Positions 1 through 6,724 of a stretch of DNA of 59,511 bases are shown in pieces; position 1 is the first letter of the stretch; every line of letters begins with the position of its first letter. The position numbers were made by a program, and so were the translations under genes. The notes beneath the pieces are model-generated. The model was not told where the DNA came from. It saw only the letters and a program-made list of their open reading frames with translations, and did no database searches. Origin of the DNA: Pseudonocardiaceae bacterium (lineage in GTDB: Bacteria; Actinomycetota; Actinomycetes; Mycobacteriales; Pseudonocardiaceae); NCBI GenBank assembly GCA_009379815.1, contig WHSY01000021.1, forward strand, positions 1-59,511, in the 5' to 3' direction.

Positions 1-35
1 CGATCAGGAACTACCAGGTCAGGTCCTTGATCCAC

Positions 36-437
36 TTAGGCTACGTGGCATTGGGCCAGGAGGCCGTCAGAATCGCTCTCAGCGGCCAGGGCGCCCATCT
101 GTGCGAGCTCGTGGGGCTGGAACCAGGCATCTGTGCGGGGTGTCGCGTTGAACGACACACCGATTTCTGGCGGTGCGGTTCTGGTGGGTGTCGGGTTGAG
201 CTCGACCACGGTGCCGGTGCGGCCGCGGTAACGCGGCCACGAGCCTTTCGACGGGTAGAGCTGCTCGTCCCGCTCGATACGCACCCGGCCGCCCACCCGG
301 AACGGGTGCGCCTGGCTGTAGGAACGGTCCACCCGGTTGTCAGCCGCACGGTTGTGCGCCTCGGCGCACTCGTCACAGTAGGCGGACAACCCGGTTGCCC
401 GGGCGCCGCAGCCGTCGTAACAGAATGATGGTTTCAT
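36..437 (-). CDS. Small phage protein with N-terminal Cys cluster and KOW/SH3-like segment
   Basis: A 133-residue protein of unknown function. The N-terminus has a possible metal-binding cluster (CYDGC at residues 5-9, then CDEC about 16 residues later). The middle (about 45-95) is basic and Gly/Val-rich in a pattern like a KOW or small SH3-like barrel, and the C-terminus is acidic. I use the ATG at 437 because the preceding gene ends at 434, giving an ATGA overlap. It follows the connector gene in the phage morphogenesis direction, so a structural or packaging accessory role is possible but unproven. Confidence 0.55.
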   Translation of the reverse strand: MKPSFCYDGCGARATGLSAYCDECAEAHNRAADNRVDRSYSQAHPFRVGGRVRIERDEQLYPSKGSWPRYRGRTGTVVELNPTPTRTAPPEIGVSFNATPRTDAWFQPHELAQMGALAAESDSDGLLAQCHVA

Positions 438-607
438 CCCCGGGTCCCTTTCACGTGGCCGCACTTCACACACGGCTTGCCGTCGGGCGTGACCGTGCAC
501 CAAGAGCACGACGAGCTGCTGCTCAGCGTGGACGGCGTAGCCGTCCCGCCCGGACGGGCGAGGTCCCCTCGCCCGGTCACGAAAACCGCCAGCCGTCGGC
601 CAGCCAT
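434..607 (-). CDS. Small putative zinc-ribbon phage protein
   Basis: A 57-residue protein whose C-terminal half has two Cys pairs (CSWC, then CVKC 9 residues later), typical of a miniature zinc ribbon. Its stop overlaps the start of the next gene (ATGA). The start is uncertain. The ATG at 607 lies inside one arm of a hairpin (602-618), and an in-frame start at 679 would add 24 residues encoded by a repeated element. Function unknown. Confidence 0.45.
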   Translation of the reverse strand: MAGRRLAVFVTGRGDLARPGGTATPSTLSSSSSCSWCTVTPDGKPCVKCGHVKGTRG

Positions 608-652
608 CGGAGATGGCTGACGCGCGCCCGACGGCTCATGCCGTCGGGCCGT
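602..652 (-). repeat. Two-hairpin element, copy 1
   Basis: Two adjacent inverted repeats: 7-bp arms at 602-608 and 612-618 around a GGA loop, then 8-bp arms at 627-634 and 641-648 around CTCATG. Bases 619-652 match 3231-3264 at 33 of 34 positions. The first hairpin keeps its pairing and loop in both copies while its arm sequence differs. The start codon of the downstream minus-strand gene lies in the first hairpin. Confidence 0.75.
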
Positions 653-1073
653 CGCCGCGGTCCTGCACCAGCGGTCCACCGGGCCTGCGGGTGACCACGA
701 TCTGGTCGTCGGCGGCGAGGGAGCCGGTCACACCGCGCCTCGGTCCGTTGAGCCGGGACAGGTCGGTGCGGGTCATTCCGACCTCGCCGGGCGTGTAAGC
801 ACCCGGGGAGTAGACGTAGTTGTAGTCACCATCGCCTTCGCTGCGATAGCCATCGGGGTTGCGCAAAACGCGTTTGACCATGTCGACCACCACAGCGGTG
901 ACGGTGCGGTCCGAGACGACGCCGTTGGCGATCCGCTGAGGAACACCAGGGATGCGATCGAGGAGCAGCGCCTCGGCGTCACCGATCAGTCTGGTGGCCC
1001 GGTCCTCGTGCTCGTCGGGGTCGTAGCCGGCCCATCGGCCGGAGATATCTTCGGTTGATGCGTAGACGCCCAT
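636..1073 (-). CDS. Gp19/Gp15/Gp42-type phage head-tail connector protein
   Basis: A 145-residue protein with the pattern of the small Gp19/Gp15/Gp42 family: an N-terminal helical stretch with an acidic DPDEHEDRA segment and a Gly-Asp-Ala-Glu turn, a central VVVDMVKRVLRNPDGYRSE segment, and a C-terminal beta-rich part. Proteins of this type lie directly after the major capsid gene in actinophages and are thought to connect head and tail. Here it is the next gene after the capsid, separated by about 195 bp that hold a terminator-like hairpin. Confidence 0.7.
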   Translation of the reverse strand: MGVYASTEDISGRWAGYDPDEHEDRATRLIGDAEALLLDRIPGVPQRIANGVVSDRTVTAVVVDMVKRVLRNPDGYRSEGDGDYNYVYSPGAYTPGEVGMTRTDLSRLNGPRRGVTGSLAADDQIVVTRRPGGPLVQDRGDGPTA

Positions 1074-1228
1074 GGGGATGCTCCTCAGCAGAAAGACCCA
1101 CCAGGGAGCCGCGGCGAGGAGAAGGCACCGCGGCTCGACCCGGTGGGGGACACAGGAGTAGGACCACCTACCCCTGGGCCGGGCGGGAAGGACACCGCCC
1201 GGGGAATTGGGAAGGGAAGAGAGTAAGA

Positions 1229-1262
1229 AAGCCCCGGACCCCCTCGTGAGGGCCCGGGGCTT
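1229..1262 (-). terminator. Rho-independent terminator after capsid gene
   Basis: A long GC-rich stem: the outer 9-bp arms AAGCCCCGG (1229-1237) and CCGGGGCTT (1254-1262) are perfect, and an inner CCCTC/GAGGG pair extends the stem. On the minus strand it is followed by a pyrimidine-rich TTTCTTACTC tail. It lies in the 195-bp gap between the capsid stop and the connector start, so it would limit readthrough into the connector gene. Confidence 0.7.
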
Positions 1263-1268
1263 GGTGGA

Positions 1269-2120
1269 TCAGCCGCTCAGGGTGACCTCCTGAATAGCGG
1301 CCGCATGCGGAAAGCCGAACGCGACGCGCATCGTTCCGCGGACCCCGACACGGTCCGAACTGAAGTACGCATCGGTCGACACCGCGATGGTGGCGTCGGT
1401 TCTGATCACCACGTGGGTGCGGTCTTGAGGAATGCCCCAGACCGTGCCCTCGGTGACGTACCTGCTCACCCACAGCGGCACACCCGCGACCATCCGTCGT
1501 GTGGGCCGGGTCGGGTCGGGCTGCAGCAAGTGACGGTTGCTGTCGGTCTCGTCCTTGAGTTGGGCGAGCAGCAGCGCGTCGGCAGGGCTGGTGACGAACG
1601 CCGTGATCACGGTGTTCTCGTCCTCGGCGTTGTTGATCGCCTCCGCTGCCCAGTCCAGGTTCTCCCAGTCCCCGCCGGCGTCGACCGCGGTGACGCCGGA
1701 CAGCTGGTCCAGACCTTCCGGTGCAGGGCTGGACACCGTCGAGAAGAACGCCTCGTCGACCCTGCGGGCGATATCGCGGGCCAGGCCCTGCCCGACCATG
1801 GTGTTGGCGGCCGGGTCTGAGTCCAGCGCGAGCTCATTCGAGATGATGGTCAGCCCTCCGATCTTCGTGGGGACCACGTCGAGCTCGCCGAGTGTCGGGT
1901 CGGTCGGGGTGATCTCGTCGCCCTCCTCGACCCACTCCGCGGACGGGTCCGCCGAGACGTACGGCAGCCGCATCGAAGTGCTGCCGGTCTGAATGACGCT
2001 GCAGACCTGGGCGGCCACAGACGCACCCGTCATCGGCCTGATCAGTAGGTCGTGGACGTCCTCGGGACGCAGGATCGGGTCGCCGTCGGCGCCGGTGTCG
2101 AGTTGGGTGTAGAAAGCCAT
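1269..2120 (-). CDS. HK97-type phage major capsid protein
   Basis: A 283-residue protein beginning MAFYTQLDTG. It shows the HK97-fold capsid pattern: an N-terminal arm, a segment leading to GLTIISNELALDS, the VDEAFFS helix, an acidic P-loop-like middle (VTSPADALLLAQLKDE), and a C-terminal VAFGFPHAAAIQEVTL strand. It is short for the family and shows no long delta/scaffold domain. The ATG at 2120 starts the similarity. The upstream 260 bp look non-coding and contain a promoter-like site, so I reject the longer frame to 2381. No protease or portal gene precedes it, although both normally do. Confidence 0.85.
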   Translation of the reverse strand: MAFYTQLDTGADGDPILRPEDVHDLLIRPMTGASVAAQVCSVIQTGSTSMRLPYVSADPSAEWVEEGDEITPTDPTLGELDVVPTKIGGLTIISNELALDSDPAANTMVGQGLARDIARRVDEAFFSTVSSPAPEGLDQLSGVTAVDAGGDWENLDWAAEAINNAEDENTVITAFVTSPADALLLAQLKDETDSNRHLLQPDPTRPTRRMVAGVPLWVSRYVTEGTVWGIPQDRTHVVIRTDATIAVSTDAYFSSDRVGVRGTMRVAFGFPHAAAIQEVTLSG

Positions 2121-2353
2121 GATGTGTGTGTCTCCAGACACTTGTGCGCCGAGAAGAATCCTCGGCGTGATGAGAGTGATGATGAGTGACTGGAGTCGCA
2201 CGCGGTGCATTCCGCGATGCGTGGTGATCGACTCCCTGCAGCTACAGCCGGGATGCTCACAGCTGTGTGTGCTGGGGTGGCCTATGTCAGGCCGTTTGGG
2301 TCGCCGTTGCGGCGCGGTCCGGTTCTGTGCCGTTGCGGCATCGGTCCGGACGC

Positions 2354-2386
2354 AGCGAGGAAAGCTCCTCGCTAGGATCAATTATA
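2354..2386 (-). promoter_or_regulatory. Promoter with operator-like palindrome for capsid gene
   Basis: On the minus strand a perfect TATAAT lies at 2386-2381 in an A/T-rich patch that stands out from its GC-rich surroundings. About 8 bases downstream, where transcription would start, is a palindrome with perfect 8-bp arms (AGCGAGGA at 2354-2361, TCCTCGCT at 2366-2373). I see no good -35 hexamer. A repressor bound here would block initiation. The RNA would have a leader of about 250 nt before the capsid start, and I see no gene in 2121-2434. Confidence 0.5.
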
Positions 2387-2427
2387 CTCTAGTTGATCTC
2401 ACGCGAGGATCGGAGATCCCGCGCTCT

Positions 2428-2448
2428 CGACGGATCAACGATCCGTCG
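2428..2448. repeat. Perfect 9-bp inverted repeat at the end of the HNH gene
   Basis: CGACGGATC (2428-2436) and GATCCGTCG (2440-2448) surround a 3-base loop and overlap the HNH stop codon. There is no T-run on the minus-strand side, so it is either a weak terminator or a second operator just upstream of the capsid promoter. Confidence 0.5.
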
Positions 2449-2767
2449 TACCGGGATGCTTCTCCTCGGCGCGTTTCTTCGTGTAGCGGGTCTTGCGCTT
2501 CGCCGAGAATGCCGCCGTGATGCGAGCATGATGCCAGCCGCAGACGGTCCGCAGGTTTTGCGGGTGGTCGCAGCCGCCGGCTGCCTGCGGGTCGATGTGG
2601 TCGACGGCCAGATTGGTGGTCTCGGCGCAGCGCGCCTCGGGGTCACCGCTGACGATCACGCAGCGGTGTCCGTCGCGTTCGAGGACGGCTGTGCGGAGCC
2701 GGGCCCAGCCTGGTCCGGGTCGGCGGCGGGGTGTTCTGCGGGGTGCGTCCCAGTTGTGGGTCGACAT
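2435..2767 (-). CDS. HNH endonuclease
   Basis: A 110-residue HNH-family nuclease. The fold is clear: a VLERDGHRC first strand and Cys, then AVDHIDPQAAGG with the DH pair, then NLRTVCGWHHARIT with the final His. The last 25 residues are basic, as is usual. In phages such proteins lie beside terminase and help DNA packaging, nicking or cleaving DNA. Here no terminase gene follows before the capsid. ATG 2767 is chosen; a TTG at 2785 is also possible. Its 5' part overlaps the preceding gene in another frame. Confidence 0.85.
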   Translation of the reverse strand: MSTHNWDAPRRTPRRRPGPGWARLRTAVLERDGHRCVIVSGDPEARCAETTNLAVDHIDPQAAGGCDHPQNLRTVCGWHHARITAAFSAKRKTRYTKKRAEEKHPGTTDR

Positions 2768-3219
2768 GGGTGCGTCCTTGTCCAAGTGAGGGCCTCCCAG
2801 TTCGTCTGGGGGGCGGGGTCGGGCCCGATCTGGGCCCGACGGGGCTGACCGGCTCGGCGGGGCTTGCCGATCGGTGTGCAGCCGGCGGGGTGCCAGGCCG
2901 GTCGGCCGGCGGGTGCAGGCGCTTCAACGTGGCCGTCGTGCCACAGCCGGACGAGCTCGTCGTGCAACGGGGTGGCGAGGGCCCAGTCGAGCAGCGTGTG
3001 CAGCTCCTCGTCGGTGCGTCGAGCCCGGACGTGGTCGACGTGCGACACCACCGGTTCGGGTGCGCGTGGGTCGCGCACGTAGCCGTCGAGGTGCCCGCGA
3101 CGGGGCAGGCCCTCGGCGGCGAGGGCAGCCAGGCCGGCGGCGCGGTGCCAGGCAGGCCTTGAATCGGGGGTGCGGAGTGGCATCGTGAAGATCCGTTCGT
3201 AGGGCTGTCGGCCCGGCAC
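2656..3219 (-). CDS. Hypothetical phage protein
   Basis: A frame of about 187 residues. The section from residue 13 (MPLRTPDSRPAWHR) to about 110 has the composition of a folded, partly helical protein with repeated Asp/His/Leu (DELVRLWHDGHVE). The last 50 residues are Pro/Thr-rich and overlap the HNH gene by 112 nt. The start could be GTG 3219, which lies inside a hairpin at the same position as the start of the 434-607 gene, ATG 3183, or an upstream start at 3273. No function recognised. Confidence 0.45.
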   Translation of the reverse strand: MPGRQPYERIFTMPLRTPDSRPAWHRAAGLAALAAEGLPRRGHLDGYVRDPRAPEPVVSHVDHVRARRTDEELHTLLDWALATPLHDELVRLWHDGHVEAPAPAGRPAWHPAGCTPIGKPRRAGQPRRAQIGPDPAPQTNWEALTWTRTHPCRPTTGTHPAEHPAADPDQAGPGSAQPSSNATDTAA

Positions 3220-3264
3220 CGGAGGTGCCGGACGCGCGTCCGACGGCTCATGCCGTCGGGCCGT
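3214..3264 (-). repeat. Two-hairpin element, copy 2
   Basis: Hairpin with arms 3214-3220 and 3224-3230 around GGA, followed by a hairpin with arms 3240-3246 and 3253-3259 around CTCATG. The second hairpin and flanks match copy 1 (619-652) with one mismatch. The first hairpin has different arms that still pair perfectly, and the candidate GTG start of the downstream gene lies in it as the ATG does in copy 1. Confidence 0.75.
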
Positions 3265-3706
3265 ACGCTGCATAAACCCTGCATACGCTTTTGAAAACGA
3301 TTTTCATGGGCTTTCAGGAACCGTACAGATGCTGAGCCTGAGCCACTTCACGGAGCTGAGACCTGCCGGGGGTGGGAGCTACCCCCTATGACCTGCACTG
3401 ATGGGCGAGCAGCATGCACTGAGCCGCATGACCATGCATGCTCGGTGGGTGGCGTGATGGCTCGTCGCTCCGCTCCTCGCTTCATCATCATCAACACACC
3501 ATCACCCATGCCTACCCACCCCTACCCATGCGTCTGGTGCACGCACACCACCCATGCCCACCACATACCCACCACCCCATGCTGCGTGTGCAGGGAGGCA
3601 GGGATGCTGGGACACCAGGGCCACACGACAGAAGGGCCCACAATCCAGCACCGGAACCGCGGAAGCCCGGGCTCACGACGAGCCCGGGACAGAGAATCCG
3701 CTGGAC
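3265..3706. other. Gene-free region with CCCATGC repeats
   Basis: No convincing gene in about 440 bp. The first part has an A/T-rich patch (AAACGATTTTCAT near 3293-3305) and several GCATG motifs between 3410 and 3445. From about 3485 to 3600 the plus strand is strongly A/C-biased, with ACCCATGC at 3504-3511, 3524-3531 and 3550-3557 and CCCCATGC at 3575-3582. It lies between two minus-strand gene groups of the element and could be a regulatory or protein-binding region. Confidence 0.4.
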
Positions 3707-3976
3707 CTATGCCGGGTGCTGCGGATCTTGGGGCCTCATCAGCGGCTTCGCCAGGAACGCGGTCTCGGTCCGCTGCTCGACCGCGAGCGGGTAGCCGTCG
3801 ACGTCTTCCACGAACTCGACGTAGCTGATCTCGACGGGCTCGTCGCTGCCGGCGAGCTCGAAGAGTTCGGCCTCGGTCTGCTCGATGCTGCCGATCCGAC
3901 CCACGATGTCGCGGGTCCCCGGATGGTAGCCGGCCAGGGCTGCGAGCACCGACGGGTGCTCGTCGCCGGCGGTCAC
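3707..3976 (-). CDS. Hypothetical protein
   Basis: An 89-residue acidic protein (many Glu/Asp between residues 30 and 62) starting at the ATG at 3976, which overlaps the stop of the preceding gene (ATGA). No family recognised. It is the last of three short, closely packed genes downstream of the replication-type gene. Confidence 0.5.
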   Translation of the reverse strand: MTAGDEHPSVLAALAGYHPGTRDIVGRIGSIEQTEAELFELAGSDEPVEISYVEFVEDVDGYPLAVEQRTETAFLAKPLMRPQDPQHPA

Positions 3977-4221
3977 GACTGGGGCCGGTCGTGCACGAGG
4001 ACCGTGCCGGTGCTGACGTCGACGACGGCGGCCGCCATCTTGCGGCCGGTGCGCCGGGTCAGCTGGGCTGCGGTTGCGGTCCAGTCGACCTGACCGCTGG
4101 CGGGGTCGCTCACGGCCAGGCAGATCCGCTCGCGCGTCGCTGTCGGCGCGCCGGGCTCATGGCTGAACTGTGGCGACAGCGGCTGCAGCCACGCATCGCG
4201 GTATTCAGAGTCCACGGTCAT
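3973..4221 (-). CDS. Hypothetical protein
   Basis: An 82-residue protein starting MTVDSEYRDAWLQ at the ATG at 4221, overlapping the preceding gene by 17 nt and ending in an ATGA overlap with the next. The middle has a basic RRTGRKM motif followed by a hydrophobic beta-like VVDVSTGTVLVHD end. No function recognised. The tight coupling to its neighbours supports a real gene. Confidence 0.5.
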   Translation of the reverse strand: MTVDSEYRDAWLQPLSPQFSHEPGAPTATRERICLAVSDPASGQVDWTATAAQLTRRTGRKMAAAVVDVSTGTVLVHDRPQS

Positions 4222-4495
4222 CCTTCCGGTCGATTGTCTGGCGCAGGAACAAGAACATCGCGTCCAGGTCCAGGTGGTCACACTCGGCGCGACGCGGCCA
4301 CCCCATTTCGAGCACTTGGATGTTGAACTCGTGGCGGCCGACCTTGGCCGACAGCCGGTAGATGTCGGTCCGCAACTTCTGTGCCGGCGGGAGTTTGCGG
4401 CCGTCGAGTTGCGCGATAAGCGATGAGTGCCGCCACAGCTCGTGGAATGTGAAGCCTTGATCGGGCGTAACGTAGCAGGGTTTCAGCATCGTCAT
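4205..4495 (-). CDS. Hypothetical protein
   Basis: A 96-residue protein starting MTMLKPCYVTPD at the ATG at 4495. It has the composition of a small mixed alpha/beta protein and ends LFLRQTIDRKDDRGL. Its end overlaps the next gene by 17 nt. No family recognised. It follows the replication-type gene by about 50 bp in the same direction. Confidence 0.5.
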   Translation of the reverse strand: MTMLKPCYVTPDQGFTFHELWRHSSLIAQLDGRKLPPAQKLRTDIYRLSAKVGRHEFNIQVLEMGWPRRAECDHLDLDAMFLFLRQTIDRKDDRGL

Positions 4496-4544
4496 GCATG
4501 CTCCCGTTGATCCCTCGGCGCCGTGGTATCGGCGCCTGCGTCCA

Positions 4545-5486
4545 TCATTGTACGGCTGTCGGGTCGGGAATGCCAATCTGGTGTAGGGTGCCGTCGGCTG
4601 CGACTCGGTATCCGAGTCGCGCGAGACGCTGGTCTGCAAATTCGAGATTCTGAGCCTTGGTGTCAGCCGGACAGGTTGCGATGACCGAAGCTCTGAATTG
4701 CATCGCTGCCTTGAACTCGTCGTAGCCTCCATCAAGATCATCCGCGGGTCGAGCAACGGCATCCGCCGCAGATGAAAACTCCTCGGAGGGAAGATCGCCA
4801 GGGTCAACCGATGGCGGCGGCGACGCCGCCGCGCTGCTGCCATCAGCTGTCTGCTGCTGCGCCGCCTCGCCCGAAGGTGCGTAGGCGGCAGCCTGCCCTA
4901 CCTGTTCTTCGCCCAAGGATGCCTCGCGCGCGCACGCGCGCGTGCTAGCTAAACCATCACTAGCCTGTAAGGGCTCGCCTGTAAGGCTCGCCTGTACAAC
5001 ACTAGCCTGTACGGGGCGCACATGTGCGCCCCCTGTTGTGTCTGTGTGCGCCCCCTCGGGGTGCTGTGTGCGCCCCCTCCCGTTCCCACGTGCGCCCCCT
5101 CGGAAGGCGTGACAGGCCTTCTCATCGGCGACGGCGGCCACATCATCGAGCTCGATCGGCGGGGACACCAGGTAGTAGACGATCATCTCGTGGCCGGGTT
5201 TACCGGCCACGTGGCCGGTGTCCACGAGCAGTCCCTTAGCCGCGAGCTTCCCCCGGGCACGCCGTATGGTGCTCACGTCGGCACCTAGGTCGACAGCGAG
5301 GCCAGCTTCGCTGACATACCCGGTTCCGTGATCGGAACTACCGCGGAAGGCGTAGGCGGCAGCGACCCCGACGAACGTCGAGCCGATACCCTCGCGTTTG
5401 CTCCTAGCCGCGATCCTAGCCGCGGCGTAGAACCATTCCATGCGCCATTGCAAGCCGTGCGCGGTTTTCTTCTTGTCGGTGCTCAT
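4545..5486 (-). CDS. Winged-helix replication-type protein (replisome-organiser-like)
   Basis: A 313-residue protein starting MSTDKKKTAHG. The N-terminal 115 residues look like a winged helix-turn-helix: FVGVAAAYAFRGSSDHG, then DLGADVSTIRRARGKLAAKGLLVDTG as the recognition helix and wing. A low-complexity Gly/Ala/Gln linker (about 130-235) follows, then a C-terminal part with DEFKAAMQF and FADQRLARLGY. Phage and plasmid initiators of this kind bind iterons at their own origin. Here the linker-coding DNA holds four 22-bp-spaced repeats, as the lambda O gene contains ori-lambda. It could instead be only a transcriptional regulator. Confidence 0.6.
   Translation of the reverse strand: MSTDKKKTAHGLQWRMEWFYAAARIAARSKREGIGSTFVGVAAAYAFRGSSDHGTGYVSEAGLAVDLGADVSTIRRARGKLAAKGLLVDTGHVAGKPGHEMIVYYLVSPPIELDDVAAVADEKACHAFRGGARGNGRGRTQHPEGAHTDTTGGAHVRPVQASVVQASLTGEPLQASDGLASTRACAREASLGEEQVGQAAAYAPSGEAAQQQTADGSSAAASPPPSVDPGDLPSEEFSSAADAVARPADDLDGGYDEFKAAMQFRASVIATCPADTKAQNLEFADQRLARLGYRVAADGTLHQIGIPDPTAVQ
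4963..5011. repeat. Four GCCTGTA repeats next to the iterons
   Basis: GCCTGTA at 4963, 4977, 4990 and 5005, spaced 13-15 bp, inside the replication-type gene. The left side is an alternating GCGCGC/CACGCGCG tract (about 4926-4944) and a locally A/T-richer GCTAGCTAAACCATCACTAG stretch. They encode a repeated Gln-Ala-Ser peptide, so protein-level repetition is an alternative. Confidence 0.5.
5024..5100. repeat. Four-copy 22-bp iteron-like array
   Basis: The 11-mer GTGCGCCCCCT occurs at 5024-5034, 5046-5056, 5068-5078 and 5090-5100, exactly 22 bp apart. As 22 is not a multiple of 3, each copy is read in a different codon phase. This argues that the DNA, not the protein, is conserved, and two helical turns is a typical iteron spacing. 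It is a candidate replication origin or autoregulatory site for the gene it lies in. Confidence 0.65.
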
Positions 5487-5562
5487 GTCATTCTCACGTC
5501 CTATCTGGGTGGGCACCATCCCGACCCGGCCGGACAGGACGACAGCCGGGCCGGAATGGTGG

Positions 5563-5811
5563 TTACTCCCGCGGGATCAGTGCGGGAGGGTCATTGGTGG
5601 GCCGGTGCGGTAGCCCGGCCCCTGATGGAACACGTCTCAAGACGTGTTCCTGGGTCGCAGCCCCGAGAGCTGCAAGGGCTCCGCGAAGGGAGGTGTCGGG
5701 CGGTAAATCCGCAACGCGTTGCGGATTTGCTGCGAGAGCCGCCAGCGCTCCGCGCAGGGAGGTCTCGGGGGGCAAACTACTCACGCGAGAGTAGTTTGAG
5801 GCCAGTTGCAC
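5563..5811 (-). CDS. Small protein with two 23-residue repeats
   Basis: A possible 82-residue product starting at GTG 5811. It contains two copies of PP(E/D)TSLRGALAAL with a 69-bp (23-codon) period. Between the two copies nearly all differences over about 13 codons are third-position silent changes plus one Asp/Glu exchange, which suggests selection on the protein. The DNA also holds three strong palindromes, so it may instead be a repeated palindromic element that can be read through. It lies between the ParB-like gene and the replication-type gene. No function recognised. Confidence 0.4.
   Translation of the reverse strand: MQLASNYSRVSSLPPETSLRGALAALAANPQRVADLPPDTSLRGALAALGAATQEHVLRRVPSGAGLPHRPTNDPPALIPRE
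5627..5798. repeat. Three different palindromes separated by conserved spacers
   Basis: Palindromes at 5627-5650 (11-bp arms, 2-base loop), 5705-5728 (perfect, 24 bp) and 5773-5798 (10-bp arms, 6-base loop). Their sequences are unrelated, but the stretches between them are similar (period about 69 bp, both containing AGGGAGGT). The rest of 5487-5950 holds no other convincing gene. Confidence 0.65.
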
Positions 5812-5950
5812 GTACCTACTCGCGTGCTGCTGCGACCCCCGGAAGTTCCCGGCCAGCCACGGCAGCCACTGGCCGAGCGGGAGGGAATGTGAGCGGTGCG
5901 GTAGCCCGCTCGGAGCACCCGATCTCTGATCGGGGTGTGTGGGGGTGGGA

Positions 5951-6724
5951 TCAAGCGCCTTCGCGCTCGATACGCTCTATGTCCTCGATGATCGCGAGGC
6001 AATCTGCCTTGATCTTGTTCCGTTCGTCGACATCGAACAGTGGCCTATGGCCCCGACTTTCGATCTGGACGCACAGCGAAGTACCGGACACCGGGATGAA
6101 CAACACCCTCGGCCGCTGGGGTGTGTCTTCGAGTGGCGCAGCGATCTCGTCCAGCCTCCCGCGTAGATTCTTGACTGCCTTCCGCCAGCTGTCGATCTGT
6201 TCGGGGTACTTGCGCATGAGCCGTCGCGGTTTGGAGTCGAGCATCGTGTCCAGCTCACGCAACGCTAGGACTGTCGACGCGTTGAACGAGTGGAGCTGCT
6301 GATCCTGCCGCGGCGGCTTCGTCGCTGGCTGATCTTTCTTGCCCTTGCTGGTTATGTTGTACACCTTGCCGTCGGTTCCGGTCACCGGGGCAGCAGGTGT
6401 CTCATCTGAGACAGGTGCCGTCCGGTTCACCGTGTCCTTGCTGATCCCGGTGGCGCTCGCGATGGCCCGGGTCGACAGCCCAGCCTGCCGCAGCGATTCG
6501 ACCACGGAGCGGCGCTCTTCGTTCGGCAGCTTGAGCCGGTGGGTGCCGAACTGCTCGGCGGAGTACTCGTCCCACGAGGAGTACTCCAGCGCCTCCCAGG
6601 CGCGGCGCTGGTAGGCCTCTACGACCAGTTCCCACACCACCGTGAGGTGCTCCCGGATCGCCATGGTGAGCGCCAGGGCCTCGGTCCTGGTCATGGTGGT
6701 GGGCTCTACCTCAGGGCTGCTCAC
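5951..6724 (-). CDS. ParB/HTH-like regulatory protein of the element
   Basis: A 257-residue protein. Residues 1-75 are helical (TRTEALALTMAIREHL, VVEAYQRRAWEAL, SSWDEYSAEQFGTHRL), followed by a clear helix-turn-helix at about 78-97 (RQAGLSTRAIASATGISKD). Related actinobacterial element-borne proteins are annotated as ParB-like or plasmid/ICE regulators. The C-terminal 150 residues are helical and charged and begin after a Lys-rich linker. It probably binds element DNA to control copy number, partition or transcription. Its start overlaps the preceding gene (ATGA-type, 6721-6724). Confidence 0.55.
   Translation of the reverse strand: MSSPEVEPTTMTRTEALALTMAIREHLTVVWELVVEAYQRRAWEALEYSSWDEYSAEQFGTHRLKLPNEERRSVVESLRQAGLSTRAIASATGISKDTVNRTAPVSDETPAAPVTGTDGKVYNITSKGKKDQPATKPPRQDQQLHSFNASTVLALRELDTMLDSKPRRLMRKYPEQIDSWRKAVKNLRGRLDEIAAPLEDTPQRPRVLFIPVSGTSLCVQIESRGHRPLFDVDERNKIKADCLAIIEDIERIEREGA

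Noticed and set aside
3388-3828. Plus-strand genes in the 3.4-3.8 kb region
   Set aside because: The frames are His/Pro/Thr-rich translations of A/C-biased repeats, lack ribosome sites and oppose minus-strand genes.
5627-5798. CRISPR-like array (conserved segments alternating with variable ones)
   Set aside because: Only two or three units, the variable parts are palindromes, the conserved segment differs at silent codon positions, and no cas genes are present.
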